Positions 6,050-12,133 of a DNA stretch of 31,790 nt are shown here, piece by piece. The position numbers were made by a program, and so were the translations under genes. The stretch is from a virus: positions 1 to 31,790 of IMG/VR virus record IMGVR_UViG_3300036832_000150; one strand, written 5' to 3'. Positions within the stretch are counted from its first letter, which is position 1, and every line of letters starts with the position of its first letter. Under the pieces are notes generated by a model. It searched no databases, had not been told where the DNA came from, and saw only the letters and a list, made by a program, of their open reading frames with translations.

Positions 6050-6433
6050 ATGAAGACACAGACGAAAAGCACGAGCACCAAGATTGCATACGGTGAGACT
6101 CTCAAGACGGCCATTCCTTATTCCTACTCATGGAACGCATTCGAGACAATCGACGAGGTCAAAGCCGCTGACAAGATGATGTCAGACGAGGATATCATCA
6201 AATTCCGCAACAACGAGAAGCTTGCAGCCGCGCGTTCCGCTGCGCTGACTGAAGCGCTTAAGGCAGCGGGTTACGAAAAGCCCACACTGGAGACTGACGA
6301 CCAGTTGAAGCTTCGCGAAATGGTCAAGGTGCTCCGCGCGGTCAAGAACAAGAATGGTGAAGCGAAGTTTACTGAGGCACAGGCTAAGGACATTGCCTCA
6401 AACACTCTCGGTCTCGAATGGGCCACTGAGTAA
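6050..6433 (+). CDS. Conserved early phage protein of unknown function (127 residues)
   Basis: This is the first gene of the rightward operon, with AGGAG 8 nt before the ATG. It is soluble and helical: a Thr/Lys-rich N-terminus, a central acidic stretch (DEVKAADKMMSDEDIIKF), then two Ala/Glu/Lys helices and a closing LEWATE. The pattern of a short beta start followed by a helix with KFRNNEKLAAARSAALTEAL and KPTLETDDQLKL resembles small early phage proteins I have seen without a known function. High codon regularity and first-gene position suggest abundant expression. Confidence 0.75.
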   Translation: MKTQTKSTSTKIAYGETLKTAIPYSYSWNAFETIDEVKAADKMMSDEDIIKFRNNEKLAAARSAALTEALKAAGYEKPTLETDDQLKLREMVKVLRAVKNKNGEAKFTEAQAKDIASNTLGLEWATE

Positions 6434-6443
6434 CTCAGGTCGT

Positions 6444-6469
6444 AGGGCTAGGCAATTCCGCCTAGCCTT
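6444..6469 (+). terminator. Intercistronic hairpin after the first early gene
   Basis: GGCTAGGC (6446-6453) pairs perfectly with GCCTAGCC (6460-6467); flanking G-U and A-T pairs extend the stem. The loop is AATTCC. Only two T follow, so it is probably an attenuator or RNA-stability element that favours the first gene over downstream ones. Confidence 0.55.
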
Positions 6470-6501
6470 ACTCACTCTCTGTATTCCGAAAGGACAGAAC
6501 T

Positions 6502-6711
6502 ATGTCATACGTCAGACGCGACTATCCCACGAAGCGCGCATTCCTCGAAGCGGTCAAGGCCGGCGTCCCAATGGACACCTACAATCCGTCCGGCATGTTC
6601 CTAACTGTGCAGAACGGAACGGATGTCGTCGAAGGACCGCACTATCCCAAGCCACACAAGTGGTATGCGGCCGTCGTAGTGCGCAACGGCTACGTTGTCT
6701 CAGCGAAGTAA
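6502..6711 (+). CDS. Small early protein (69 residues)
   Basis: ATG at 6502 follows the CCGAAAGGAC cassette by 6 nt, the same ribosome site used by four later genes. The protein mixes a basic helical start (YVRRDYPTKRAFLEAVKAG) with a beta-rich end (MFLTVQNGTDVVEG, WYAAVVVRNGYVVSAK). The whole could be one small alpha/beta domain. No family is recognised. It lies between two intercistronic hairpins, so it may be expressed as its own processed unit. Confidence 0.7.
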   Translation: MSYVRRDYPTKRAFLEAVKAGVPMDTYNPSGMFLTVQNGTDVVEGPHYPKPHKWYAAVVVRNGYVVSAK

Positions 6712-6714
6712 CCT

Positions 6715-6742
6715 ACAGGCCGGAGACTGCAATCCGGCCTGT
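6715..6742 (+). terminator. 10-bp hairpin after the 69-residue gene
   Basis: ACAGGCCGGA (6715-6724) pairs perfectly with TCCGGCCTGT (6733-6742) around an 8-nt loop. It is followed by TCCTTCGG, a weak T-run. It is the second strong hairpin placed directly after an early gene stop, so partial termination or 3-prime-end protection is likely. Confidence 0.6.
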
Positions 6743-6757
6743 TCCTTCGGACTAACT

Positions 6758-6916
6758 ATGATTAAATCAATCCTCAACTTCGTTGAGTTCGTGAGTGCGG
6801 CAGCACTCGTTCTAGTCCTAGGTATACCCATAATGATTCTAATGGGATACCTAACGACAACGATACTATTTCTCCCGTTTACTATATTAAGCATCATCAT
6901 CTCAATGTTCAGGTGA
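6758..6916 (+). CDS. Small two-helix membrane protein (52 residues)
   Basis: ATG at 6758 gives 52 residues, almost entirely hydrophobic. Helix one spans about 12-29 (VSAAALVLVLGIPIMILM) and helix two about 31-50, with only short polar ends (MIKSILNF and SMFR). It could be a holin-like or superinfection-exclusion protein; nothing in the sequence separates these. The ribosome site is weak (CGGACT). It is followed after 4 nt by the next gene. An earlier in-frame start would run through the hairpin and is less likely. Confidence 0.6.
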   Translation: MIKSILNFVEFVSAAALVLVLGIPIMILMGYLTTTILFLPFTILSIIISMFR

Positions 6917-6920
6917 ACTA

Positions 6921-7124
6921 ATGTATCGCAAGGTAAAGTCTAGAATCAGGCGAACTGACCTGCCTACGCGCAAACAGATGCGTAGAGTGTTCAAATGGTA
7001 TGAGTCTACTGATCTACAGACTCGCATATATGCTGACTGGCTAGTTAGTGCTATTATGCGAACCACTAAGCATCCTAGGTGGAAAGCGCTCATGTTAGCG
7101 CGTGAGTTACTCCGCTCTGAATAG
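6921..7124 (+). CDS. Small basic early protein (67 residues)
   Basis: AGGTGA precedes the ATG at 6921. The protein is Arg/Lys-rich (RKVKSRIRRTDLPTRKQMRR) and ends in a helix (WKALMLARELLRSE). A strongly basic, helical early protein suggests nucleic-acid or host-protein binding. I do not recognise it. It is the last gene before the large non-coding region. Confidence 0.6.
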   Translation: MYRKVKSRIRRTDLPTRKQMRRVFKWYESTDLQTRIYADWLVSAIMRTTKHPRWKALMLARELLRSE

Positions 7125-7136
7125 CCACTATAAATA

Positions 7137-7171
7137 GTGTCTCCTTTTGAGGTCAAATAAAAAGGGGACAC
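7137..7171. other. 12-bp hairpin opening the structured region
   Basis: GTGTCTCCTTTT (7137-7148) pairs with AAAAGGGGACAC (7160-7171), with one T-G pair and an 11-nt loop. On the plus strand no T-run follows it. Its sequence theme (GTCTCCTTT with GGGGACA) returns in a second hairpin at 8314-8331. Confidence 0.55.
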
Positions 7172-7194
7172 CTCACTCACACACCTAACACGAC

Positions 7195-7220
7195 GGGGCG
7201 CAAAGGGGATAGGGGTGGGG
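7195..7220 (+). other. Four-run G-quadruplex motif
   Basis: Four GGGG runs at 7195-7198, 7205-7208, 7212-7215 and 7217-7220 have loops of 6, 3 and 1 nt, an ideal intramolecular G4 pattern on the plus strand. A further GGGGGG run follows at about 7244. It lies in the left arm of the inverted-repeat region. Confidence 0.75.
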
Positions 7221-7400
7221 ACAGGAATTCATAAATACATGTAGGGGGGAGTGGGTAGAATAGTTGTAGTTAAAAGGTATAGTAATTTTTTTTTTTTATT
7301 TTTTTTTCATAAGGATTATTATTATATCTACTACACTCACCCCCTACACTTATGCTGGCATACTTACTGCATACATCTACCTTGGCACGCCCCTTGCGCC

Positions 7401-7429
7401 TTGACAAGCCCGAAGGGGTATGCCATAAT
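7401..7429 (+). promoter_or_regulatory. Strong sigma70-like promoter with extended -10
   Basis: TTGACA (7401-7406) is a perfect -35. A 17-nt spacer ends in TGC, followed by CATAAT (7424-7429), 5 of 6 for the -10. Initiation near 7436 would give a leader of about 130 nt with a GTCCCC/GGGGAC hairpin (7462-7483) before the gene at 7565. This is the best promoter in the window. Confidence 0.75.
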
Positions 7430-7564
7430 CGCGCCCATCGGGATAGGTGTGAGTGAGAGGTGTCCCCGTCCTAAAAAGGGGACTAAATGGCTCACTTTGG
7501 GACACTTGGCATGAAATCGAAGCGAACGAAAATCGAAGATACACATATCAGGCAGAAGTATTGA

Positions 7565-7870
7565 ATGACAGACGTCCCCGACGCCGGACCTAATTATAGC
7601 GTCCATACGGAGCAGATACAAATGATAAAACCACAGATCAGCGCTAGAAAAGATACGCGCTTGCATAAGTTTATACGTACTCCGACGCTTAGTAGTCATA
7701 TATGGAAATGCGTAGACTGTAAGTGGTTCGTGCATGCAGGTCAGGCTTATCGCGTCATTGGTAAGTGGCATAAATGTTGGACCTGCAACGAAACGTTTCA
7801 GATGTCTGTTGATGCCATGCAGAATGAAATGCCGGTATGTGACGAATGCAGTCGAAAGGACAGGCTATGA
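7565..7870 (+). CDS. Zinc-ribbon-like protein A of a tandem pair (101 residues)
   Basis: Three CxxC pairs appear in order: CVDC (about 49-52), CWTC (about 71-74) and CDEC (about 93-96), with conserved HKFIRTP, IWKC and EMP segments. The spacing suits one or two zinc-binding knuckles. The next gene repeats this layout (HKYIRIT, VWKC, CWNC, EMPHCIDC), so the two are tandem duplicates. The first 26 residues are variable, and an internal ATG at residue 20 is an alternative start. The stop overlaps the next start as ATGA. Cys-rich small proteins of early operons often bind DNA, RNA or host polymerase; the target is unknown. Confidence 0.75.
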   Translation: MTDVPDAGPNYSVHTEQIQMIKPQISARKDTRLHKFIRTPTLSSHIWKCVDCKWFVHAGQAYRVIGKWHKCWTCNETFQMSVDAMQNEMPVCDECSRKDRL

Positions 7871-8289
7871 CTAGACAGAAGCATACGCACAAGTACATAC
7901 GCATCACAGCGAAGCATAGCTTTGTCTGGAAATGCGCGCTAGAAGGCTGTAATCATTTCGTCTACGGAGCACAGGACTACATAGTCGAAGGTCGGCAGTC
8001 AATTTGCTGGAATTGTGGTCAGTCATTCGTACTAGATCGCGAGCGTATGAAGCAAGAAATGCCACACTGTATAGACTGTACAGGTATTGAAGTAATCGGT
8101 CCGTCAGACAGGACTCAGCCCGTCAGTCAGCCAGTTCAGAAGCCAGTCGAAGCAAGTAAGCCAGTCAAGCTAACGGAGCAAGAAAAGCTACGCATAGCGC
8201 ACTACGTTCAGTTAGGCGTGACGAAGGAACACGCGACGAAGGTAATTCTCGAATTACGCGAGACGAAGCCAGATACACAGACTCACTAG
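7867..8289 (+). CDS. Zinc-ribbon-like protein B of the tandem pair (140 residues)
   Basis: The start at 7867 overlaps the preceding stop as ATGA. The N-terminal 70 residues repeat protein A: HKYIRIT, a Cys-containing VWKCALEGC, CWNCGQSF and CIDC. Protein B then adds a Pro/Val/Lys linker (PVSQPVQKPVEASKPV) and a C-terminal helical module (about 100-135, LTEQEKLRIAHYVQLGVTKE) that looks like a small UBA- or CUE-type or helix-turn-helix fold. The extra module suggests divergence of function after duplication. Its family is not recognised. Confidence 0.72.
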   Translation: MTRQKHTHKYIRITAKHSFVWKCALEGCNHFVYGAQDYIVEGRQSICWNCGQSFVLDRERMKQEMPHCIDCTGIEVIGPSDRTQPVSQPVQKPVEASKPVKLTEQEKLRIAHYVQLGVTKEHATKVILELRETKPDTQTH

Positions 8290-8313
8290 ACGGAGCAGCT
8301 AATCAGAGAGGAC

Positions 8314-8331
8314 TGTCTCCTTTCGGGGACA
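8314..8331 (+). terminator. Hairpin after the zinc-ribbon pair
   Basis: TGTCTCC (8314-8320) pairs with GGGGACA (8325-8331), one T-G pair, around the stable-type loop TTTC. No T-tract follows. It shares its stem sequence with the hairpin at 7137-7171 and sits 25 nt after the stop, in the position of a transcript end. Confidence 0.5.
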
Positions 8332-8345
8332 CTCAGTCAGGACCA

Positions 8346-8387
8346 CAAGATGTAGTGCTAAGCTCAGCCGGACGGCCCTACATCTTG
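8346..8387 (+). other. Stem-loop with perfect 10-bp stem upstream of a promoter
   Basis: CAAGATGTAG (8346-8355) pairs perfectly with CTACATCTTG (8378-8387). The 22-nt loop contains GCCG-GAC-GGC, which can form a second small hairpin. It ends 3 nt before a -35 box. It may be an upstream terminator, a regulatory site or a small structured RNA. It is not a tRNA: no T-loop or acceptor pattern. Confidence 0.5.
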
Positions 8388-8390
8388 CGC

Positions 8391-8419
8391 TTGACTCCTC
8401 CGTCCGACCGTGTCATACT
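8391..8419 (+). promoter_or_regulatory. Rightward promoter with extended -10
   Basis: TTGACT (8391-8396), a 17-nt spacer and CATACT (8414-8419) preceded by TGT. Initiation near 8426 leaves about 75 nt of leader before the ATG at 8501. It would drive the second block of small zinc-binding genes. Confidence 0.55.
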
Positions 8420-8500
8420 GGACAGGTCAGCGGGGTTTCATCTTACCTCGCTACTTGTAACCGCTACGCATAGTAACACGAATTTCCGAAAGGACGTGCA

Positions 8501-8623
8501 ATGTCAGCCGTAGTTCTTCAATTCGCTCCGCCTAAACCTAAGGATATTACTACGCGCTTGAAGGATAGCGCGGCGAAACTCCGTGTGGCGGCAGCTATAC
8601 TCCGAAAGGACATTCAATCATGA
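8501..8623 (+). CDS. 40-residue early peptide
   Basis: ATG at 8501 follows CCGAAAGGAC by 5 nt. The product has a Pro-rich start (FAPPKPKD) and a basic amphipathic helix (TTRLKDSAAKLRVAAAILRK). Its last codons (RKDIQS, stop) are written by the ribosome-binding cassette of the next gene, whose ATG overlaps the stop as ATGA. It could be a real small protein or a leader whose translation opens the next start. Confidence 0.55.
   Translation: MSAVVLQFAPPKPKDITTRLKDSAAKLRVAAAILRKDIQS
8601..8623 (+). repeat. 23-bp junction cassette, copy 1 (ribosome site plus ATGA)
   Basis: It is identical over 23 bp to 9086-9108. It contains CCGAAAGGAC, an 8-nt spacer and ATGA. It ends one gene with RKDIQS-stop and starts the next. 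Confidence 0.75.
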
Positions 8624-8871
8624 CTCAAGTAGTTTCCACCCTCAGCGTATTTCCCCTCAACAACCTACACACGCACCCGTATTACTTCATCGGTAAGATG
8701 CGAGACGTATTGACGAAGCAAGGTCAGATCGAACCACTACAAGTCGAGCAGATAGGCGAAAACTACTACGTATTCGAGCAGGATACATGGGGCTCAGACC
8801 TCGTTTATGCAGCCCGTTCACTCGGTTGGCCGACCCTGCTAATCAGCGTAACGAAGCGTTACGAAGCGTAA
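8620..8871 (+). CDS. ParB/sulfiredoxin-like domain protein (83 residues)
   Basis: The pattern FPLNNLHTHPYYF, a helix, then KQGQIEPLQVEQIGENYYVF, the D-x-W-G turn and AARSLGWPTLLISV match the short N-terminal ParB-like fold: V-x-x-L, GQ-x-x-P-L-V, and a closing strand after a helix ending LGW. Such single-domain phage versions are seen as nucleotide- or DNA-binding accessory proteins and in DNA-modification clusters. The usual ParB catalytic GxRR motif is not present, so a CTPase role is not supported. It starts 8 nt after CCGAAAGGAC and overlaps the previous stop. Confidence 0.6.
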   Translation: MTQVVSTLSVFPLNNLHTHPYYFIGKMRDVLTKQGQIEPLQVEQIGENYYVFEQDTWGSDLVYAARSLGWPTLLISVTKRYEA

Positions 8872-8895
8872 CCAGAATCCGAAAGGACGTGAATC

Positions 8896-9108
8896 TTGGC
8901 GCGCACTCCAGACAAACATACTTGCGAGACTCACGAAGAGTGGCTACACTCGACACACTATATGTGTCCGTGTGGTCACGTCGAATGGGCGCACTGGGGC
9001 CTAGATAGGCTGAATAAAGGCGCATGTGCACATTGCAATTGTAAGCGATACTCAGCGGAGGTCAGGCCACTAACCAGCTATGAAATCCGAAAGGACATTC
9101 AATCATGA
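8896..9108 (+). CDS. Zinc-binding small protein with TTG start (70 residues)
   Basis: TTG at 8896 lies 7 nt after CCGAAAGGAC, the same geometry as its neighbours, so a non-ATG start is favoured. Cys and His are grouped as CETH (10-13), CPCGH (24-28) and CAHCNC (44-49), typical of a zinc ribbon, with WAHWGLDRLNKGAC between. The tail IRKDIQS is encoded by the ribosome cassette of the next gene. The role is unknown. Confidence 0.68.
   Translation: MARTPDKHTCETHEEWLHSTHYMCPCGHVEWAHWGLDRLNKGACAHCNCKRYSAEVRPLTSYEIRKDIQS
9086..9108 (+). repeat. 23-bp junction cassette, copy 2
   Basis: It is identical over 23 bp to 8601-8623, again joining the end of one gene to the start of the next through ATGA. 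The copies flank an 460-bp block holding the ParB-like and zinc-binding genes and could recombine with each other. Confidence 0.75.
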
Positions 9109-9311
9109 AACGATTCTACTGCACAGTCTGTCAGCGTATGAAGCGCGTTCAGCGATGGCCGGTCATTCTAGAAAACAGGGATAGCGATAATCCAGCCCTG
9201 AGACTAGGCGAGTGCAATCGACACACTATGACTATGCGCACTTCGTATCGTCCGTCAGTCAGCCTGTCAGTCAGCCAGACGAAGTCAGCTAGCGATAGGA
9301 AAGTATCATGA
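9105..9311 (+). CDS. Zinc-finger-like small protein (68 residues)
   Basis: It starts in an ATGA overlap, 8 nt after CCGAAAGGAC. CTVC (6-9) and the later ECNRH (36-40) could bind one zinc ion. The C-terminal third is a Ser/Val/Gln stretch made by GTCAGTCAG repeats (SVSLSVSQTKSAS), probably disordered. No family is recognised. It is followed by another ATGA overlap. Confidence 0.6.
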   Translation: MKRFYCTVCQRMKRVQRWPVILENRDSDNPALRLGECNRHTMTMRTSYRPSVSLSVSQTKSASDRKVS

Positions 9312-9949
9312 GAGTCAATCAGATAGTTAAGGGAGACTGCGAGTCATGCAGTCAGACTAACGTGATACTCTACACTTCGCCTCACGGCATTCAACTATGC
9401 GTGACCTGCACTCAGCTAGAAAACGAAGCGATACGTAACCAGATTCAGTCAGTCAGTCAGCGAGACGAAGTCCCGCAGACGAAGGAAGACTTATTTCTCG
9501 CCGAACGTACTCCGATGATCGCACTCCGTGGCATGATCGACGCAGACACTTCCATACAGCCGACTCAGAAGGACTACGAATACGCGCGGCTGTGTCAAGA
9601 GCGCATGCAACAGATGCAAAGCGCGCTATTCGAAGTTCAGAAGGACCTGAACAAGAAGATCAGTCTATGGAAACAGGAAGTCCAGATTACCGCAGGTCGG
9701 CTCACCGGAGATCAGTTAGAGAAGTTCAAATCACTCGACGTGAACTATCAGCCTCCAGTTCAGCCACAATCCGCGAGATCAAGTAAGCCAACCAGCCGTC
9801 AAAAAGGAAAGTCATACGACGGAGACGCGGTCGACGCACTAGCGAAGAAATACGGTATGAAACGATCAATGATTCAGATGGCCGTAACGACCAAAGGATC
9901 AATCGACGCAGCAGACAAATACCTTGCATCACTCCTCTCTGAAGACTAA
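9308..9949 (+). CDS. Phage protein with N-terminal zinc knuckle and C-terminal helical module (213 residues)
   Basis: CESC (11-14) and CVTC (31-34) form a zinc knuckle. A long charged helical middle (about 75-145) contains KDYEYARLCQERMQQM and KISLWKQEVQ and looks like a coiled coil. After a Pro/Gln/Ser linker, the last 45 residues (DAVDALAKKYGMKRSMIQMA to YLASLLSED) resemble a small UBA- or CUE-like three-helix bundle. A CAGT tetranucleotide tract (9446-9460) codes for SVSQ near residue 49. No enzyme motif is seen. It directly precedes the SNF2 gene. Confidence 0.68.
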   Translation: MRVNQIVKGDCESCSQTNVILYTSPHGIQLCVTCTQLENEAIRNQIQSVSQRDEVPQTKEDLFLAERTPMIALRGMIDADTSIQPTQKDYEYARLCQERMQQMQSALFEVQKDLNKKISLWKQEVQITAGRLTGDQLEKFKSLDVNYQPPVQPQSARSSKPTSRQKGKSYDGDAVDALAKKYGMKRSMIQMAVTTKGSIDAADKYLASLLSED

Positions 9950-9984
9950 ACGAAGCGAGACTGACTAACTAACTGGACTATCGG

Positions 9985-12099
9985 ATGACTAGACAACGCG
10001 CGGCTGAACTACTCCGTGGCGAGATGAATAAGCACGGTCTAACAGACTGGACAGTTAGACTGAATCAGAATGCCGATTCACGGTATCTGGGCCTATGTTC
10101 TCACCGAGATAAGTGTATCATCCTATCGGCGCATCACATCGATATTCATCCAGATCCCGACATCCTAAATACAATTCGTCACGAAGTGGCACACGCACTC
10201 ACGCCCGGTCATGCGCATGACGCTACGTGGGCTGACAAAGCGCGCGAGATAGGCTGTGACAACACCCTACCCTGCTCAAATCTCTCTCTGTCTCCAGACG
10301 TGATAGATGCGATACGTAGCGGAGCAGACGTAGAAGTCTCCTTCGACGAGCAGGTCATTCGCACTCCGAAGTACAACATAACCAGACTACAGGACAAGTG
10401 CGAGACCTGCGGGAAGATAGCGAAGCAGGCTGCCGAGCGTACAGTAGTCATGCCAGACGATATGCCTGACATCAAGTATATCGAACTGGAATGCGGACAT
10501 ATGATAGTCCGCAAGATCTCCAAGGGTACGCCATTTCACAAATTCCAGACAGGCGGTTCGTCTGACTGCGCACATGAATGGAATAAGAATGCGTGCACGA
10601 AGTGCGGCAGATTCCGTCCATACGACTTTCAGCTCGAAGGCATGAAATTTCTGGAGACTGCACTATCAGTCAGCAAAGGCGGCGCAGTATTCGATGAGAT
10701 GGGTTTGGGAAAGACTATTCAGGCTGGCGGATACTTGTATTTCCATCCTGAGACGTGGCCAGTCCTATGGATCGTGAAGTCAGGTCTGAAATACCAGACT
10801 AGTTCATTCATCATTAACTGGATGAATTCCGACAATCCGGACAAAGCGGAGCATATTCCACAGATAGTCAATTCATCGAAGGACTGGCTAATCCCCGGAT
10901 TGAAGCACTACATCATCGGCTACGATATGCTAGTCCCCAAAACGAAGATGATGAAGAAGTCAGGTAAGACAATTTCATCGGGATTCGACATAGCACAGTT
11001 CGATCGGATAGGAATTAAGACAGTCGTGCTCGACGAATGTCAACAAATTAAAAACGTAGACAGTACGCGCACTCAGATGGTCAGACGAGTCGTGAAGTCA
11101 CGCAAGGTCATTCCCTTGTCTGGTACTCCGTGGAATAACCGAGGCTCCGAACTATTCCCCGTATTCAACATGATGGATCCGATCAAGTTTAATAGCGAGG
11201 AAGGATTTAAACGAACGTGGGTCCAGACATACTGGCAAGGTCAGTTCCTGAAGGAAGGCGGAATACGCAAGTATGCCTATGTCAACGGATCTAGGACAGA
11301 ATTCAAAGAATACACGAAGGACATCTGCATACGTCGTGAGCGTATAGAAGTCCTGAAAGAACTTCCGCTAGTCAACCGAACGAAGCTCAACGTAGTAATG
11401 GATCCGAAGGAAGAACAACTATACGACGAAGCGGTCGATCAGTTCGTTCAGTGGTTTGAAGCACAGAAAGACGGAATAGGCGGAATGGCGATTATCGCGG
11501 CAATGGCTAAGATGCGTCACCTAGTCGCACTTGCCAAAATACCGACGACGCTGGAGTACGTAGACGAATTCATCGAAGATACAGATCGGAAGCTCGCCGT
11601 ATTCGCGCATCACCGGGATGTTCAGGACATCTTATTTCAGGAATTGAAGGAAAAGTATTCAGGTGGAATTCCAGTCCTGAAGATAGTCGCGGATATGAAT
11701 GCGTATAAGCGGAACGAAGCTGCTGATCAGTTCAACTCTGCTCCACGCGCAATCCTCGTAGGAAGTCAGTTAGCAATGGGAGAAGGTCTGAATCTCCAGA
11801 CATGTTCAGATTGTGTAATGCACGAGAGACAATGGAATCCCGGTAAGGAGGAACAATGTGAAGGTCGATTCATTAGAATTGGACAGACAGCCGAGTCAGT
11901 CAATTCAGTGTACGCGCATATGGAAGGTCTGACGGCGATAGATGCGCAGTTAGACGCGATCGTCTCACGGAAGCGAATCCAATTCCACGACTGGACAGGT
12001 ACCGAAGCAGCGAAGTGGAGCGAAGATAGTCTAATGAAGGAACTAGCAGTCAGCATAGTAAACGCGCACAACGCCAAGCGTGGGCGCAAGTCAGCGTAA
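9985..12099 (+). CDS. Fusion of SprT-like metalloprotease domain and SNF2-family helicase/translocase (704 residues)
   Basis: Residues 1-100 are SprT-like: HEVAH at 66-70 is the zinc HExxH site and GHAHDATWADKAREIGC follows as in SprT/Spartan, which degrade proteins crosslinked to DNA. Residues 130-215 hold CETC, ECGH and CTKC zinc-ribbon pairs. From about 218 (FQLEGMKFLE, the Q-motif region) comes an SF2/SNF2 ATPase: DEMGLGKT at 237-244, DECQ at 350-353 (motif II), SGTPWNN (motif III) and EGRFIRIGQ (motif VI). SNF2-type phage proteins translocate on double-stranded DNA. The fusion suggests clearing of bound or crosslinked host proteins ahead of the fork. Its short gap to the gene block before and after suggests one operon. 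Confidence 0.85.
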   Translation: MTRQRAAELLRGEMNKHGLTDWTVRLNQNADSRYLGLCSHRDKCIILSAHHIDIHPDPDILNTIRHEVAHALTPGHAHDATWADKAREIGCDNTLPCSNLSLSPDVIDAIRSGADVEVSFDEQVIRTPKYNITRLQDKCETCGKIAKQAAERTVVMPDDMPDIKYIELECGHMIVRKISKGTPFHKFQTGGSSDCAHEWNKNACTKCGRFRPYDFQLEGMKFLETALSVSKGGAVFDEMGLGKTIQAGGYLYFHPETWPVLWIVKSGLKYQTSSFIINWMNSDNPDKAEHIPQIVNSSKDWLIPGLKHYIIGYDMLVPKTKMMKKSGKTISSGFDIAQFDRIGIKTVVLDECQQIKNVDSTRTQMVRRVVKSRKVIPLSGTPWNNRGSELFPVFNMMDPIKFNSEEGFKRTWVQTYWQGQFLKEGGIRKYAYVNGSRTEFKEYTKDICIRRERIEVLKELPLVNRTKLNVVMDPKEEQLYDEAVDQFVQWFEAQKDGIGGMAIIAAMAKMRHLVALAKIPTTLEYVDEFIEDTDRKLAVFAHHRDVQDILFQELKEKYSGGIPVLKIVADMNAYKRNEAADQFNSAPRAILVGSQLAMGEGLNLQTCSDCVMHERQWNPGKEEQCEGRFIRIGQTAESVNSVYAHMEGLTAIDAQLDAIVSRKRIQFHDWTGTEAAKWSEDSLMKELAVSIVNAHNAKRGRKSA

Positions 12100-12133
12100 T
12101 CAGGTCAGCGTAATCAGTCAGGAGACTAGTCAG

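Larger units (their letters stand above)
7164..7467. repeat. Three nested long-range inverted repeats around an oligo-T core
   Basis: The outer arms (7164-7182 and 7447-7467) are complementary over 19 bases with a 2-nt insertion. The middle arms GGCGCAAAGGGG (7197-7208) and CCCCTTGCGCC (7390-7400) differ by one base in length. The inner arms (7241-7258 and 7331-7347) pair through GTAGGGGG and CCCCCTAC plus GAGTG and CACTC. Centres fall at about 7316, 7299 and 7294, close to the T-tract. A cruciform or a long folded RNA could form. Confidence 0.65.
7125..7564. other. 440-bp structured non-coding region, candidate replication origin
   Basis: No supported gene. It contains a strong hairpin (7137-7171), a G-quadruplex motif (7195-7220), an A/T core with T12-A-T9 (7286-7307) and three long-range inverted repeats nested around that core. 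The outer pair is 7164-7182 with 7447-7467. The middle pair is 7197-7208 with 7390-7400. The inner pair is 7241-7258 with 7331-7347. A sigma70-like promoter lies in the right arm. A meltable core inside symmetric arms next to a promoter suggests an origin; transcription regulation or packaging are alternatives. One frame (7251-7514) crosses it but is made of homopolymers. Confidence 0.6.

Noticed and set aside
7251-7514. 88-codon plus-strand frame across the structured region
   Set aside because: The product is mostly Phe and Tyr runs from the oligo-T tract, has no ribosome site, and crosses inverted repeats and a promoter.
8290-8500. Possible tRNA or small structured RNA gene
   Set aside because: No T-arm consensus, anticodon arm or acceptor pairing; only simple hairpins.
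8620-8871. ParB as evidence for a plasmid-like or partitioning phage
   Set aside because: Only a short single domain without the CTPase motif or a ParA partner; not enough for partition.
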